Shown one piece after another: positions 1 to 12,463 of a stretch of 35,771 nt of DNA. Below the pieces are notes generated by a model that saw nothing but the letters and a program-made list of their open reading frames with translations, was not told the DNA's origin and made no database searches. Source of the DNA: Actinomycetales bacterium (GTDB taxonomy: Bacteria; Actinomycetota; Actinomycetes; Nanopelagicales; Nanopelagicaceae); assembly GCA_018970885.1 (NCBI GenBank), contig JAGWVL010000008.1:1-35771 (forward strand), read 5' to 3'. Position 1 is the stretch's first letter, and each line of letters begins with the position of its first letter. The translations under genes were made by a program, and so were the position numbers.

Positions 1-1
1 T

Positions 2-843
<842 letters not shown>

Positions 844-844
<1 letters not shown>

Positions 845-2001
845 TGTCTAAGAGCTTTCATCGGGATCGTTTCTTCTGGGTAGTAGCGGTCCAGACCGCC
901 GTTGTTAATTTCTATCTAGGTGGCTTTGGGCCAGCACAATCTTTGCTACGTGCAGATCAAGGTACTTCGCTCACAATCGCTGGGTTGCACGGAACTGCGA
1001 TGGGTGTGGCTTCAATCTTTGCAGGCTGGGCTAATCCACGTATCGCACATAAGTATGGACGCAACCGTGCCAGTTGGATCGGTTTGTCTATCTTTATTAC
1101 AGGTCTGACCTTGTTTGTGATTTCACCACCGGTGTACCTCACCTTGCCAGCAACATTTATTACAGGTTTTGGCACATCTGTAGTCATTAATACGATGCTT
1201 ACCAAGATGTCTTCACATTACGGAAAGGCGGCTGAGGTCGCGATCCCACAAGCAAATGGAATCGCATCAGTTGGTTTTGTAACCGGAACTGCGTTAATTG
1301 GAACAATTGCCATCGCTTTCCCAAGTGTGTGGCGTCTAGGTCTATTGCTTGCACTTCCTGTTGCACTTCTACTGTTTTTTGTTGGCCGCGAAAAGGGTGC
1401 AGAAGAACATGTACCTGACGAACATGGTCCACAAGGTGGAAAGCTTTCAGCAAAGTTTTGGATTTCATGGTTTGGTTTTGTTGCATGCATTTCAAGTGAG
1501 TTTGCAACCTCATTCTGGGCTGCAGCGCTCTTGAAGGAGCGAGTCGGATCTACCGCTGCAATTTCAACAGTTGCAATTGTGGCCCTTGGAACAGGCATGG
1601 GAATTGGACGTTGGTACGGCGGCTTAGTGCTAAAAAATCTTCCACTTGATAATCAACTGCTTACAATTATTGCGGTGCAGTTCCTTGGATTCCTCGGGTT
1701 CTGGTTGTCACACAACATGCTTGTTTCACTTCTTAGTCTCTTGGTGGTTGGACTTGGTATCTCAATGCAGTTTGCCTTGTCATCAATTCGATTGATTGGC
1801 TTAAGCGATGGTCGTCCAGATTTAGCGATTGGCCGCGCCTCATTGGCAGCTGGTATTGCTATTGCTGGAGCACCGTTTTTGCTGGGTCTATTGGGAGATA
1901 GCTTCGGAATTTCACGGGCCTACATCATGGTTTTTGTCTTGATTGGCCTAGCTTTCATTATCGTGAAGGCAATTCCTTCTCATGTGAAGGAGCCAGTGTG
2001 A
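844..2001 (+). CDS. MFS transporter
   Basis: 385 aa, multiple hydrophobic segments, MFS-like motifs; starts 1 nt over the serC stop codon. Confidence 0.8.
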
Positions 2002-2078
2002 ACTATAAAACTAGAAGGATAATTACCTTGCTTGCACTCATTGGGATTTTACTTGTAATCGCGATCAACAGTCTTTAG
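1998..2078 (+). CDS. Putative 26-aa single-TM small protein VNYKTRRIITLLALIGILLVIAINSL
   Basis: GTG start overlaps the MFS TGA stop (GTGA); basic N-terminus followed by one hydrophobic stretch. Too short for the supplied ORF track. Confidence 0.35.
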   Translation: MNYKTRRIITLLALIGILLVIAINSL

Positions 2079-3323
2079 GACTGTTGCCACAGAAATATCT
2101 GCAGGCAGTATTACGCGATTTTTGTACTTGAACCAGATGTACAAAGATGCAACTAGCGAAATACCACCGCAAATTGCAATCGTTGGTCGGATTCCGACCA
2201 GATCAGTTGTTGCCCCAATAAGTGGTGAACCAAATGGGGTTCCGCCCATGAATATCAATAAGTACAGGCCCATTACACGTCCGCGGATTGCTGGATCGGT
2301 GCTTGTCTGAACAATTGAATTTGCGGAAACTAAAGTTGTAAGCGCTGTTACCCCACAAATTGGCAGCCATAAGATGTAGAGACTGTAGTTGGGAATAATC
2401 GACAGAACCATAATTGAGATTGAAAAAGTGATTCCGCCCTTAATGACAAACTTTGTATTCCTGAATCGCTCTAGGCGGGCAGATCCAATAGCACCTGACA
2501 AAGATCCAATTGCAATGAAGGTTCCCATCAGACCAAAACTTGCTGGACCTAATCCAAACTCCTGCGTAGCCATGAGCGCATTAAATATCTGGAAGTTCAA
2601 TCCGAAGGTTGCTAAAAAGAAAACCATTAACATCACAACATAAATATCAGGACGGGCTTTTGCGTATGCAATTCCTTCTCGGATACTTCCATCTGATTTT
2701 GGACGATCTAGATGAAAGAAAGCCTTTTCATTGAGGTTCATTAACGCTGCGATAACAAAGAGGTATGAGAGCCCGTTAACAATAAATGAGGGCCCAGTGC
2801 CAAATGCTGCTATCAAACCACCTGAAATCGCAGGCCCTACAAGGCGACCGGCGTTGAAGTTAGCTGAGTTCAAGGAAACCGCATTGGGTAGATCTGTTTG
2901 TCCAACAACCTCTGTTGTAAAGGATTGGCGAACAGGCGCATCAATTGCCGTTGAAATACCCAGGATTCCAGCAAGTATAAAGACATGCCAGAGCGCAATC
3001 AGATCTGTCATGACCAGCACACCTAAAGCAAGTGATGCTGCACCGCCAACTAAATTGGTGAGAATCAATACTTTTCGCTTATTGAATCGATCGGCAAGTT
3101 TTCCGCCATGTAATGAGAATGCCAAAACCGGTGCGAATTGAACCGCAGTAACCAATCCTAAGTAAGTTCCGTTGTTATTAGTAAGTTCTAGCACCAGCCA
3201 ATCTTGCGCAATTCGTTGGGCCCAGCTGCCAATATTTGAAACTGTGTTGGCAGGAAAGAGAATTCGGTAATTACGGTGGCGAAATGAACGCCAATTGCCA
3301 TCCTCTTTTACCGATAAACGCAT
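2049..3323 (-). CDS. MFS transporter (EntS/DUF894-like)
   Basis: 424 aa; FRHRNYRILFPANTVSNIGSWAQRIAQDWLVLELT N-terminus typical of this MFS subfamily. Confidence 0.8.
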   Translation of the reverse strand: MRLSVKEDGNWRSFRHRNYRILFPANTVSNIGSWAQRIAQDWLVLELTNNNGTYLGLVTAVQFAPVLAFSLHGGKLADRFNKRKVLILTNLVGGAASLALGVLVMTDLIALWHVFILAGILGISTAIDAPVRQSFTTEVVGQTDLPNAVSLNSANFNAGRLVGPAISGGLIAAFGTGPSFIVNGLSYLFVIAALMNLNEKAFFHLDRPKSDGSIREGIAYAKARPDIYVVMLMVFFLATFGLNFQIFNALMATQEFGLGPASFGLMGTFIAIGSLSGAIGSARLERFRNTKFVIKGGITFSISIMVLSIIPNYSLYILWLPICGVTALTTLVSANSIVQTSTDPAIRGRVMGLYLLIFMGGTPFGSPLIGATTDLVGIRPTIAICGGISLVASLYIWFKYKNRVILPADISVATVLKTVDRDYK

Positions 3324-3335
3324 TACTCTTCTTCC

Positions 3336-3524
3336 ATGACTACTCGACTACGCAATGCAGTAACTCTAGTCGCTATTGGAATTATGTGCTGGGTAATAGC
3401 TGGTGTGATTGCTATCGCCGTTGGCGCGGATGCCAAAGTTATTTGGACATGCGCGATGGGTGCAGCCCTAGGCCTAGTTGGTATTCGTTACACAATTCGT
3501 CGCGATCGACGAAGCGGCATTTAA
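3336..3524 (+). CDS. DUF2530-like small membrane protein
   Basis: 62 aa with two TM segments, located beside cold-shock and DUF3027 genes as commonly seen in Actinobacteria. Confidence 0.6.
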   Translation: MTTRLRNAVTLVAIGIMCWVIAGVIAIAVGADAKVIWTCAMGAALGLVGIRYTIRRDRRSGI

Positions 3525-3530
3525 AAAGTT

Positions 3531-3914
3531 TTAAGCACCTAGCGCTGTAGCGATACCGCGCAACACACGACCTAGACGATCAGCCTCTTGTGCATTTGGA
3601 TAGCGTCCATGGCGCAAACCATTTCCGACTTTGTCCAACATCTTAATTGTGTCTTCAATCATCGCAGCAAGATCATCACTGTTAACACGTGAGTTGTCAG
3701 CCAGTGATGGTGGTGCATCAATTATGTGTACTGATAATGCTTGTGGGCCTTTGCGGCTATCTGCAATAGAAAACTCAAGTTTTGTTCCAGGCTTTACCGT
3801 TGCAACACCTTCAGGAAGTGAGGTTGCAGCTAGATAAACATCTTCGCCTTCATCATTTGCAATGAAGCCGAAGCCTTTTTCCAATGAGAACCATTTAACG
3901 CGTCCGGTAGGCAT
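3531..3914 (-). CDS. Cold shock domain protein with C-terminal extension
   Basis: MPTGRVKWFSLEKGFGFIANDEGEDVYLA: canonical CSD RNP motifs. Start trimmed from the ORF-track 4031 to the ATG at 3914. Confidence 0.88.
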   Translation of the reverse strand: MPTGRVKWFSLEKGFGFIANDEGEDVYLAATSLPEGVATVKPGTKLEFSIADSRKGPQALSVHIIDAPPSLADNSRVNSDDLAAMIEDTIKMLDKVGNGLRHGRYPNAQEADRLGRVLRGIATALGA

Positions 3915-3982
3915 GGGGAGGGCTCCTTGCTTGTTTTCTTTATTAGTTTTTACATAGGTACCGCGGTTGCGATAGCAGGTCC

Positions 3983-4747
3983 TTAGTTTAACACCGGCTC
4001 TGTGAAGGTCGCTTCGGAATGTGCTCCGCAACCATGATCAACGCTGACCACGCGTGCATCATCAGGCGAGATCGCATTGGCGCATACGCCAAAGGTTGCT
4101 CGTAATGATCCTGCAATGGGAATAAAGAATCCGCAACTGTGACATGGCTTTGGTGCTGATTGGGCAACAGGAGCATTTGGGCCACGTTCACCCTCATACC
4201 AACGCTTAGCTGCCTGGTCACGTCCTTCGATTGAAAGAACACGTGCACGACCTAAACCAAGTTCGATCGCCATCGCAGTATCAAGCTCTTCATCCTGTGG
4301 CAGCCCTTGTCGTCCTGGAACTAAACGTGTGTCATCAAGTGAGCTAGGAACAATGTCACCAACGCCTACATCGCCGGGCACAATGCGATCACGATATGGA
4401 ATCCATTCAGGAGCAAGTAATGCAGTTGGTCCTGGAAGAACTACTACATCGCAAATAGTTGGTTGTGCGTCAAAATCAACCTTTGCAACTGTGATGCACC
4501 AACGCCAACCTCTGTAACCGGCAAGGTTTGCTTCAAATAAATATGTTGCAACACGGTTGTCATCATCAAACTCAACTGAAACAAATCCACCAACTTGATC
4601 GTGTTTTTCTGCCTGCTCTAACGCGGCATTACGGGCAAGATCCTTTGCATCAAAAGCAACAGCGTTGCTGTTTACTCGTGCCTCTTTTTGAGCAGCCGGC
4701 TTTTTTGGAGCCTTCTCTTTTTTAGAGATGAGTGATTTCTTTGCCAT
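3983..4747 (-). CDS. DUF3027 family protein
   Basis: 254 aa, Lys-rich N-terminus, WRWCITVAKVD and C-terminal CHSCGFFIPI...C metal-ligand-like motifs, actinobacterial synteny. Confidence 0.7.
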   Translation of the reverse strand: MAKKSLISKKEKAPKKPAAQKEARVNSNAVAFDAKDLARNAALEQAEKHDQVGGFVSVEFDDDNRVATYLFEANLAGYRGWRWCITVAKVDFDAQPTICDVVVLPGPTALLAPEWIPYRDRIVPGDVGVGDIVPSSLDDTRLVPGRQGLPQDEELDTAMAIELGLGRARVLSIEGRDQAAKRWYEGERGPNAPVAQSAPKPCHSCGFFIPIAGSLRATFGVCANAISPDDARVVSVDHGCGAHSEATFTEPVLN

Positions 4748-4765
4748 GGGCTAAGGGTAAAGCAG

Positions 4766-4798
4766 AACGCCGCCCTCGTGTTAATCGAGGACGGCGTT
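4766..4798 (-). terminator. Hairpin downstream of groEL
   Basis: AACGCCGCCCTCG-TGTTAAT-CGAGGACGGCGTT: 13-bp stem with one mismatch, between the groEL stop and DUF3027. Confidence 0.65.
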
Positions 4799-4816
4799 AG
4801 GCTTAATTAAAAGGGC

Positions 4817-6457
<1,641 letters not shown>

Positions 6458-6478
6458 TCATTCATGTGGCGGGGCGCT

Positions 6479-6505
6479 TTATCACTCGCACCCCGAGAGT
6501 GCTAA
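6479..6505. promoter_or_regulatory. CIRCE element (HrcA operator) upstream of groEL
   Basis: TTATCACTC-GCACCCCGA-GAGTGCTAA; matches consensus TTAGCACTC-N9-GAGTGCTAA with one mismatch. Confidence 0.92.
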
Positions 6506-6559
6506 CGCCAAATCTAGAGCCTTTATTTCCGAGGCGCAAAACGAGGGGTAGAGGTAGGA

Positions 6560-6823
6560 CTAATGAGCAATACGTGTGGCCATGCGGGCCTCACGTAGGC
6601 GGCGAAGACGCTTCACTAGCATGGGTGAGGCGGCTAGGGCATCCTCGCGGTCAATCAGATCGTTGAGAAGTTGGTAGTAACGGGGTGCGCTCACATCAAA
6701 GAGCTCTTTGATTGCAGCCTCTTTAGCGCCGGCGTAACGCCACCAATTACCTTCAAAATCCAGGATACGAACTTCGAGGTCGCTTAGGCCAGAATTGATC
6801 GCTGACTCTTCTTGTGCCGACAT
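6560..6823 (-). CDS. DUF3263 family protein
   Basis: 87 aa; LSDLEVRILDFEGNWWRYAGAKEAAIKELFDVSAPRYYQLLNDLID. Confidence 0.8.
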   Translation of the reverse strand: MSAQEESAINSGLSDLEVRILDFEGNWWRYAGAKEAAIKELFDVSAPRYYQLLNDLIDREDALAASPMLVKRLRRLREARMATRIAH

Positions 6824-6876
6824 GGGGTAAATCTTAGGTCAGATGTGCAAAAACTGTGGGAACTTACAGAAGTGAT

Positions 6877-8223
6877 TTATAACCTATCCAGAATCATTTG
6901 AATATCACTGATTTTTGTCCATGGATTCACGATCGCAAATCGCAGAATCGGTTGGCCATTGTGGGATGAAGGTGGGATAAATCCGACTTGGTCAGCTAAT
7001 AGTTGATCACTCCACCGCTGATAATCAGCAGCTAACCAACCCTTACGAGTAAAGGCAACAATTGATAGCTCTGGTTCACACAGCAATTCTAGATTTGGAT
7101 GATTGCGAACTAGCTCTGCTGCATCCTTTGCAACTGTAAGGGTTTGCTCCATCGCTTCTGTATATGCATCGGTTCCATGTGCTGCCAAGGAAAACCAAAA
7201 AGGTAATCCGCGAGTTCTGCGAGTTAGGTTGATCGCATAATCAGATGGTGACCATTGATCATCTTTTAATGTATCTAGGTAAGAAGCATGTTGTGAGTGT
7301 GTCTCTTTTGCAAGTGCAGGATTTCGGTACACAAGTGCACATGCATCAAATGGTGCAAACAACCACTTGTGAGGATCAACAATAAATGAATCAGCGTTTT
7401 CAATGCCATCAAAATCAGCGCGGACAGATGGTGCACATAGTGCTGCTAAACCGTAAGCACCATCAACGTGGAACCAAATATCACGATCCTTGGCCGCTTT
7501 GCCCACGCCTTTAAGATCATCGATAATTCCCAAATTTGTTGTGCCTGATGTTGCAACTACTGCAAATACTCGATTATTTGTTGTTGAATGTAATCGATCT
7601 ATCGCTTCAGCAACTGCGCTTGCTTGCAATTTTCCATTTGCATCAACTGGAACTTTAAGAATATCTACATCCATAACATTGGCAGCAGCCGTGATTGATG
7701 AATGAGCCTCTGCGCTGCATGCGATCACCCAACGCCCAACTGCTGTGTACTTTTTGCGGGCTTCTGCGCGTGCAACAACAAGTGCTGAAAGGTTTCCGAT
7801 TGTGCCGCCTTGCACAAAGACTCCTCCTGCCGTTGCAGGCAAACCTGCTAAATCAATAAGCCACTGAATTGCTTGGTTTTCAGCAAAGACCGCGCCGGCA
7901 CCTTCTTGCCAGGATCCGCCATACAAAGCACTGGCACCGACTACAAGATCAAAAAGGTTTGCATACTCGCTAGGTGCAGATGGAATGAACGCTAAGTTAC
8001 GTGGATGATCCGTTGAAATACAGGCTTTAGCCAAGACATTTGTAAATACTTGTAGCGCTTCATGTCCACCTAAACCTTTAGCGGTAATGGTGTTTCCAAC
8101 CTCATTAAATAAATCTTCGGCAGAGCGTGGACCATCTAGTGGTGGATCATCCTTTAACCGTTCCAAGCTGTACTTCAAAACCTCAGCAGCAAGAGCTTCT
8201 ACTTCAGGAGTGAACTCATGCAT
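6877..8223 (-). CDS. PLP-dependent group II (aromatic amino acid/glutamate-type) decarboxylase
   Basis: Schiff-base motif FIVDPHKWLFAPFDACALVY; HVDGAYG. Start moved to MHEFTPEVEAL at 8223. Confidence 0.88.
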   Translation of the reverse strand: MHEFTPEVEALAAEVLKYSLERLKDDPPLDGPRSAEDLFNEVGNTITAKGLGGHEALQVFTNVLAKACISTDHPRNLAFIPSAPSEYANLFDLVVGASALYGGSWQEGAGAVFAENQAIQWLIDLAGLPATAGGVFVQGGTIGNLSALVVARAEARKKYTAVGRWVIACSAEAHSSITAAANVMDVDILKVPVDANGKLQASAVAEAIDRLHSTTNNRVFAVVATSGTTNLGIIDDLKGVGKAAKDRDIWFHVDGAYGLAALCAPSVRADFDGIENADSFIVDPHKWLFAPFDACALVYRNPALAKETHSQHASYLDTLKDDQWSPSDYAINLTRRTRGLPFWFSLAAHGTDAYTEAMEQTLTVAKDAAELVRNHPNLELLCEPELSIVAFTRKGWLAADYQRWSDQLLADQVGFIPPSSHNGQPILRFAIVNPWTKISDIQMILDRL

Positions 8224-9697
8224 CCTTCTTGGCTTTCTTGACGATGTTTCGCAACATGGTAGGAAAGACAAATAAATGGAATGGGGAAACTGCATACCAA
8301 TACAACTGCCCACCTAAACCACGTGGAGTAAATGTTGCTTCTTGCACAATCTTTGTCTTTCCATTCTCGCGAGTCACGGTAAATTCCAGCCACGCTTTTC
8401 CGGGCAAAACCATTTCGGCATAGAGCTTTAATCTGCGACCAGGTTCAAGCTCTTCAACTCGCCAAAAATCTAAACTTTCACCAACTCGTAAGAAATCAGG
8501 ATCTCGGCGACCGCGACGCAAACCAACCCCACCAACTAAGAAGCGATCTAAAACTCCGCGGGCCCACCACAATAAATCTGAACCAAACCAACCATTGTCA
8601 CCACCGATTCGTTCTACCTGTCGCCACACTTTTTCTGCAGGAACATCGGTAATGCGTTCACGTCGGTCACGCAAAATCATTTCGCCAGCCCAATCGGGAT
8701 CCCCTTGTGCTTTTTGCCATGGAGCAGTTGGCATCGTTGCATCAGACCAACGTGTTTCAACGTTGTGGGTGGTGATCTTGGAAAGTGCTAACTGAATTGC
8801 ATTTTCAACATCAATTAAGCCCTCGGCAGGCTTTGGAATGAGTGCATCAATACTTTTTGCAGGATCTGCAACAACTTCACTGATCAATGAACCAACCAGT
8901 GGACGAGCCAATGCGGTTGGTACCGGTGTTACTAAACCGATCCACAAACTAGATAATCCCGGAGTTAATACAGGAACCCGAATGATCCAACGCTTTTTTA
9001 ATCCCGACAACTTTGCAAATTTTTGCATCATGTCGGCGTAGGACAGAACTTCGGGGCCACCGATATCAAATACTTTGTTAACTGGAGTTTCTAAATACGC
9101 TGCAGCCTTGAGATAGTACAAAACATCACGGATCGCAATTGGATGTGTTTTATTCATGACCCACTTAGGTGTTGTCATGATTGGTAGCCGGTGGGTTAAG
9201 TGACGCAACATTTCAAAGCTGGCAGAGCCGGAACCGATAATAATTCCTGCGCGAAGCTCTAAAACAGGCACCGTTGTTGTTGCTAGTGACTCTCCCGTCA
9301 TCGCACGGGATGCAAGGTGCTTACTGATATTTGCATCATTGGCGATTCCACCCAAGTAAATGATTTGGCAGACTCCGGCAAGTTCGGCAGCTTTGGCAAA
9401 GTTGCGAGCCATTTCACTCTCAATCTCATCAAAGTGAGGGCCCAAGTTAATTGAGTGCAAGAGATAAAAAGCGGTATGCACTCCTTCTAGAGCGCGTTGT
9501 AAATCTTCAAAGTTTTCAGCACTACCCTCACAGATATCAACCTGTGTTGCCCATGGTTGACCCATGATTTTAGTTTTATCGCGCACCAAAATTCGAACAT
9601 CATCCTTGTCATCAACAAGGGCACGCACTAATCGACCGCCTACATATCCAGATGCCCCTGTGACGAGGTACTTACGGTGTCTAAGAGGCGGGTTCAT
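8216..9697 (-). CDS. SDR/NAD(P)H-binding protein with C-terminal DUF2867-type domain
   Basis: N-terminal YLVTGASGYVGGRLVRALV Rossmann motif; C-terminal GLGGQLYWYAVSPFHLFVFPTMLRNI. Confidence 0.85.
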   Translation of the reverse strand: MNPPLRHRKYLVTGASGYVGGRLVRALVDDKDDVRILVRDKTKIMGQPWATQVDICEGSAENFEDLQRALEGVHTAFYLLHSINLGPHFDEIESEMARNFAKAAELAGVCQIIYLGGIANDANISKHLASRAMTGESLATTTVPVLELRAGIIIGSGSASFEMLRHLTHRLPIMTTPKWVMNKTHPIAIRDVLYYLKAAAYLETPVNKVFDIGGPEVLSYADMMQKFAKLSGLKKRWIIRVPVLTPGLSSLWIGLVTPVPTALARPLVGSLISEVVADPAKSIDALIPKPAEGLIDVENAIQLALSKITTHNVETRWSDATMPTAPWQKAQGDPDWAGEMILRDRRERITDVPAEKVWRQVERIGGDNGWFGSDLLWWARGVLDRFLVGGVGLRRGRRDPDFLRVGESLDFWRVEELEPGRRLKLYAEMVLPGKAWLEFTVTRENGKTKIVQEATFTPRGLGGQLYWYAVSPFHLFVFPTMLRNIVKKAKKDA

Positions 9698-9720
9698 GAT
9701 GCGAAGCCTAGACTTAACCC

Positions 9721-10956
9721 ATGCAAAAGACGATCCAGAAGCCTCGAGTAGTAATTCTGGGTGCCGGCTTTGGCGGCCTTACAGCCGCCCGCAAGATGGC
9801 CGGCTTTGCTGATGTAACAGTGGTTGATCGCCACAACTTCCAAACATTTCTGCCGTTGCTGTATCAAGTATCTACCGCCGGCTTAGCTGCAGATCATGTT
9901 GCTCATCCAATTCGTGGAGCGCTACGTAAAACTGGAATTCAATTTCGAATGGGAACTCCAATTTCAGTTGATCATAAAAATAAAAGTGTGAAATTGGATA
10001 GTAGCGAGAGCTTAGATTTCGATTATCTAGTTGTGGCGCTGGGTTCAGCAACAGCTGACTTTGGTATTCCAGGAGTAGCCGAGCATGCGCTAGGAATGAA
10101 GAGTGTTCATGAGGCTTTGGCAATTCGGGCAGAGGTTTTACGACGTTTTGAAGATTTATGCCGTTTTGAAGATGACACAATCTTTTCAATCTCTGTGGTT
10201 GGTGGCGGTCCCACTGGAGTTGAGATGGCAGGTGCATTCGCCGAACTAGTCCGTGGTCCTTTAAAACATGATCAAGCACATGCGGCAGCACACATCAAGA
10301 TCAATTTGATTGAAGCCGGTCCGCGCATCTTGCCGATGTTTTCCGAAAAGCTCTCTGCGCGTGGCAAAGAAGATCTCGAAAAACTTGGTGTAACTGTGCA
10401 TTTGAATACCGCTGTTAAAGAGATTAAACCGCGCAGCATTGATATCGGTAATGGAGGCACAATCCCGTCAGAGGTAACAATTTGGGCTGCCGGAGTAAAG
10501 GGTGAGCCGACAGGTGCAAAATTGAATTTGCCACTAGTAAATACTCGCATCGATGTTGAAAATACCTTACAGGTCAAGAATTACCCTCACATCTTTGCCA
10601 TCGGCGATATCGCTGGCTTTATTGGAGAAAATGGCCGTATGTTGCCCATGGTCGCTCCGGTTGCAATGCAACAAGGTCGACATGTTGCACAACAGATCAA
10701 GAAACTTACCCAAGGACATGATCTAAAGCCTTTCAAATACATAGACAAAGGTTCCATGGCAACAATCGGCCGTCATAAAGCTATTGTTGAAGTGAAGAGA
10801 TTCCGTATGACTGGAATTCCGGCGTGGTATGCCTGGTTATGGCTTCACCTGTTTTACCTGTTGGGTGGGCGTAACAAAATTGGCACCATGGCTGACTGGA
10901 CCTATAACTACTTAACATTTGATCGAGGTAATCGACACATCATGGATTCGGTTTAA
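9721..10956 (+). CDS. ndh: Type II NADH dehydrogenase (NAD(P)/FAD-dependent oxidoreductase)
   Basis: VVILGAGFGGLTAARKMAG, FAIGDIAGF and a C-terminal amphipathic/hydrophobic region. Confidence 0.88.
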   Translation: MQKTIQKPRVVILGAGFGGLTAARKMAGFADVTVVDRHNFQTFLPLLYQVSTAGLAADHVAHPIRGALRKTGIQFRMGTPISVDHKNKSVKLDSSESLDFDYLVVALGSATADFGIPGVAEHALGMKSVHEALAIRAEVLRRFEDLCRFEDDTIFSISVVGGGPTGVEMAGAFAELVRGPLKHDQAHAAAHIKINLIEAGPRILPMFSEKLSARGKEDLEKLGVTVHLNTAVKEIKPRSIDIGNGGTIPSEVTIWAAGVKGEPTGAKLNLPLVNTRIDVENTLQVKNYPHIFAIGDIAGFIGENGRMLPMVAPVAMQQGRHVAQQIKKLTQGHDLKPFKYIDKGSMATIGRHKAIVEVKRFRMTGIPAWYAWLWLHLFYLLGGRNKIGTMADWTYNYLTFDRGNRHIMDSV

Positions 10957-11741
10957 TGCCTGAGTATGTAAAGGTTGATGGGCACGATTTGTACTGCTAC
11001 GAGTGGGAAAATGATGGCGAAGCTGTTGTTTTGCTCCACGGTGGCTTAAGCAAAACAGCTAGTTGGGATTACATACTGGTTCCCGCACTTGAAGATGATT
11101 TTCATGTCTTTGCTTATGATCGAACTGGGCACGGTTTTACCGCTGATCGTCCCGGAAGTTTGCACTTTGAGTTTCAAACCCGTGAAGCGATTGCTTACCT
11201 AGAAAGTATTGTTAAAGAGCCCGCGCATTTAATCGGATCTTCAGATGGTGCAATTATCGCTTTGATGGTTGCCATCCAGCGCCCGGATTTAGTGAAATCT
11301 GTCATCTCTATTGGTGGAAATTTCCATTACTCAGGAATTGATTATGAGATGGGTGAGCCTTCTGTTTCAGAGGATGATTTAGCGGAGTACACATTGATTT
11401 CACCTGATGCTCCACATACCTTGCTGGAAAAGGTAACTCGTATGTTTGAAATTTGGGAGAAAGAGCCTGATATTTCCAAGCAGCAGTTAGCACAAATTCA
11501 ATGCCCAGTATTAGTTGTTTCCGGCGATGATGACATGGTCTCTTTACAACACACTCAGGAGTTATACCAGGCTTTAGCACTAGGACAGTTGGCGATACTT
11601 CCAGGTACTTCTCACTCATTGGTGAAGGAAAAACCAGATTTGTTTATTGCAATTATGATGCAGTTTTTAGAGGATCTGAGTTATCCAATAACGATGGTTC
11701 CAAATCGCAGAGTAAATCCGATTAGCACTCAACCGGAGTAA
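10956..11741 (+). CDS. Alpha/beta hydrolase
   Basis: VVLLHGGLSKTASWD, LIGSSDGAIIAL (nucleophile elbow), GTSHSL. Confidence 0.88.
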   Translation: MPEYVKVDGHDLYCYEWENDGEAVVLLHGGLSKTASWDYILVPALEDDFHVFAYDRTGHGFTADRPGSLHFEFQTREAIAYLESIVKEPAHLIGSSDGAIIALMVAIQRPDLVKSVISIGGNFHYSGIDYEMGEPSVSEDDLAEYTLISPDAPHTLLEKVTRMFEIWEKEPDISKQQLAQIQCPVLVVSGDDDMVSLQHTQELYQALALGQLAILPGTSHSLVKEKPDLFIAIMMQFLEDLSYPITMVPNRRVNPISTQPE

Positions 11742-12240
11742 TTTTTCCGGTCGTAACATCATAAATTGCTCCACCAACCGAAACACCCTTATTGAGCAAT
11801 GGATAGCTTCTCACACTCACAACATCTTCAATTAAGGCCTGTGTTTGATCCTTCACTGTTTTGAACTCAAGTTCTGAAGTATCAATTCCATATTTGGAGT
11901 CAATCTCATTATGGATTTCAGCTTCATCAACCTGTGCCATACGACAGTTTGTATGGGGCAAAATTAAAATCCGATTAACTCCCAAGAGATATGTAGCCAG
12001 AACTAAGGTACGTAAAACATCTTCAGTTACTCGTGCGCCTGCATTTCTGAGAATCTTTGCATCGCCCGATTGCATTCCAACAACTGATAAGGGATTAATC
12101 CGTGAATCCATGCAGGTGACGATTGCTAAACCCTTTTGGGCAACGCCGGTAAGTTCTGAGTATTTAAATGTCTTTATGTATTGATCATTTGCTTCAAGTG
12201 CATCTTTAAATGATTCGTAAGGAAAGGAATCCTTGCTCAT
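11722..12240 (-). CDS. Beta-carbonic anhydrase
   Basis: CMDSRINP...H-T-N-C zinc ligand pattern (ILPHTNCRM). Confidence 0.88.
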   Translation of the reverse strand: MSKDSFPYESFKDALEANDQYIKTFKYSELTGVAQKGLAIVTCMDSRINPLSVVGMQSGDAKILRNAGARVTEDVLRTLVLATYLLGVNRILILPHTNCRMAQVDEAEIHNEIDSKYGIDTSELEFKTVKDQTQALIEDVVSVRSYPLLNKGVSVGGAIYDVTTGKITPVEC

Positions 12241-12285
12241 GCTGACTCCCTCCAGAGGAAAGGTAGTACTGGCTTGCGAAAGATC

Positions 12286-12360
12286 TGGAGCCCCCCGTCA
12301 GGATTGAACTGACGACCTGCGCATTACAAGTGCGCTGCTCTACCACTGAGCTAGAGAGGC
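12286..12360 (-). tRNA. tRNA-Thr (anticodon UGU)
   Basis: Reverse complement folds as GCCTCTC TA GCTC...; anticodon arm GCGCA-CTTGTAA-TGCGC; T-arm GTCAG-TTCAATC-CTGAC; acceptor GGGGGGC T CCA (CCA encoded). Confidence 0.95.
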
Positions 12361-12463
12361 CTGCTCTTCGAGTCACCCCGAATACAGCAGCCGTAATTAT
12401 GGCAGGCAAGAGCCAAATCTTAAAATCCAAGGGATAGGGCTCGCTCACCGATAGGTTGGCCAC

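Noticed and set aside
3915-4031. N-terminal extension of the cold-shock ORF in the ORF track
   Set aside because: Canonical CSD start is ATG at 3914; the upstream extension overlaps DUF3027 and is not CSD-like.
8229-8423. + strand ORF (MAFLTMFRNMVGKTNKW...) resembling a short protein
   Set aside because: Antisense to the conserved C-terminal domain of the SDR protein; similarity is an artefact of the complementary strand.
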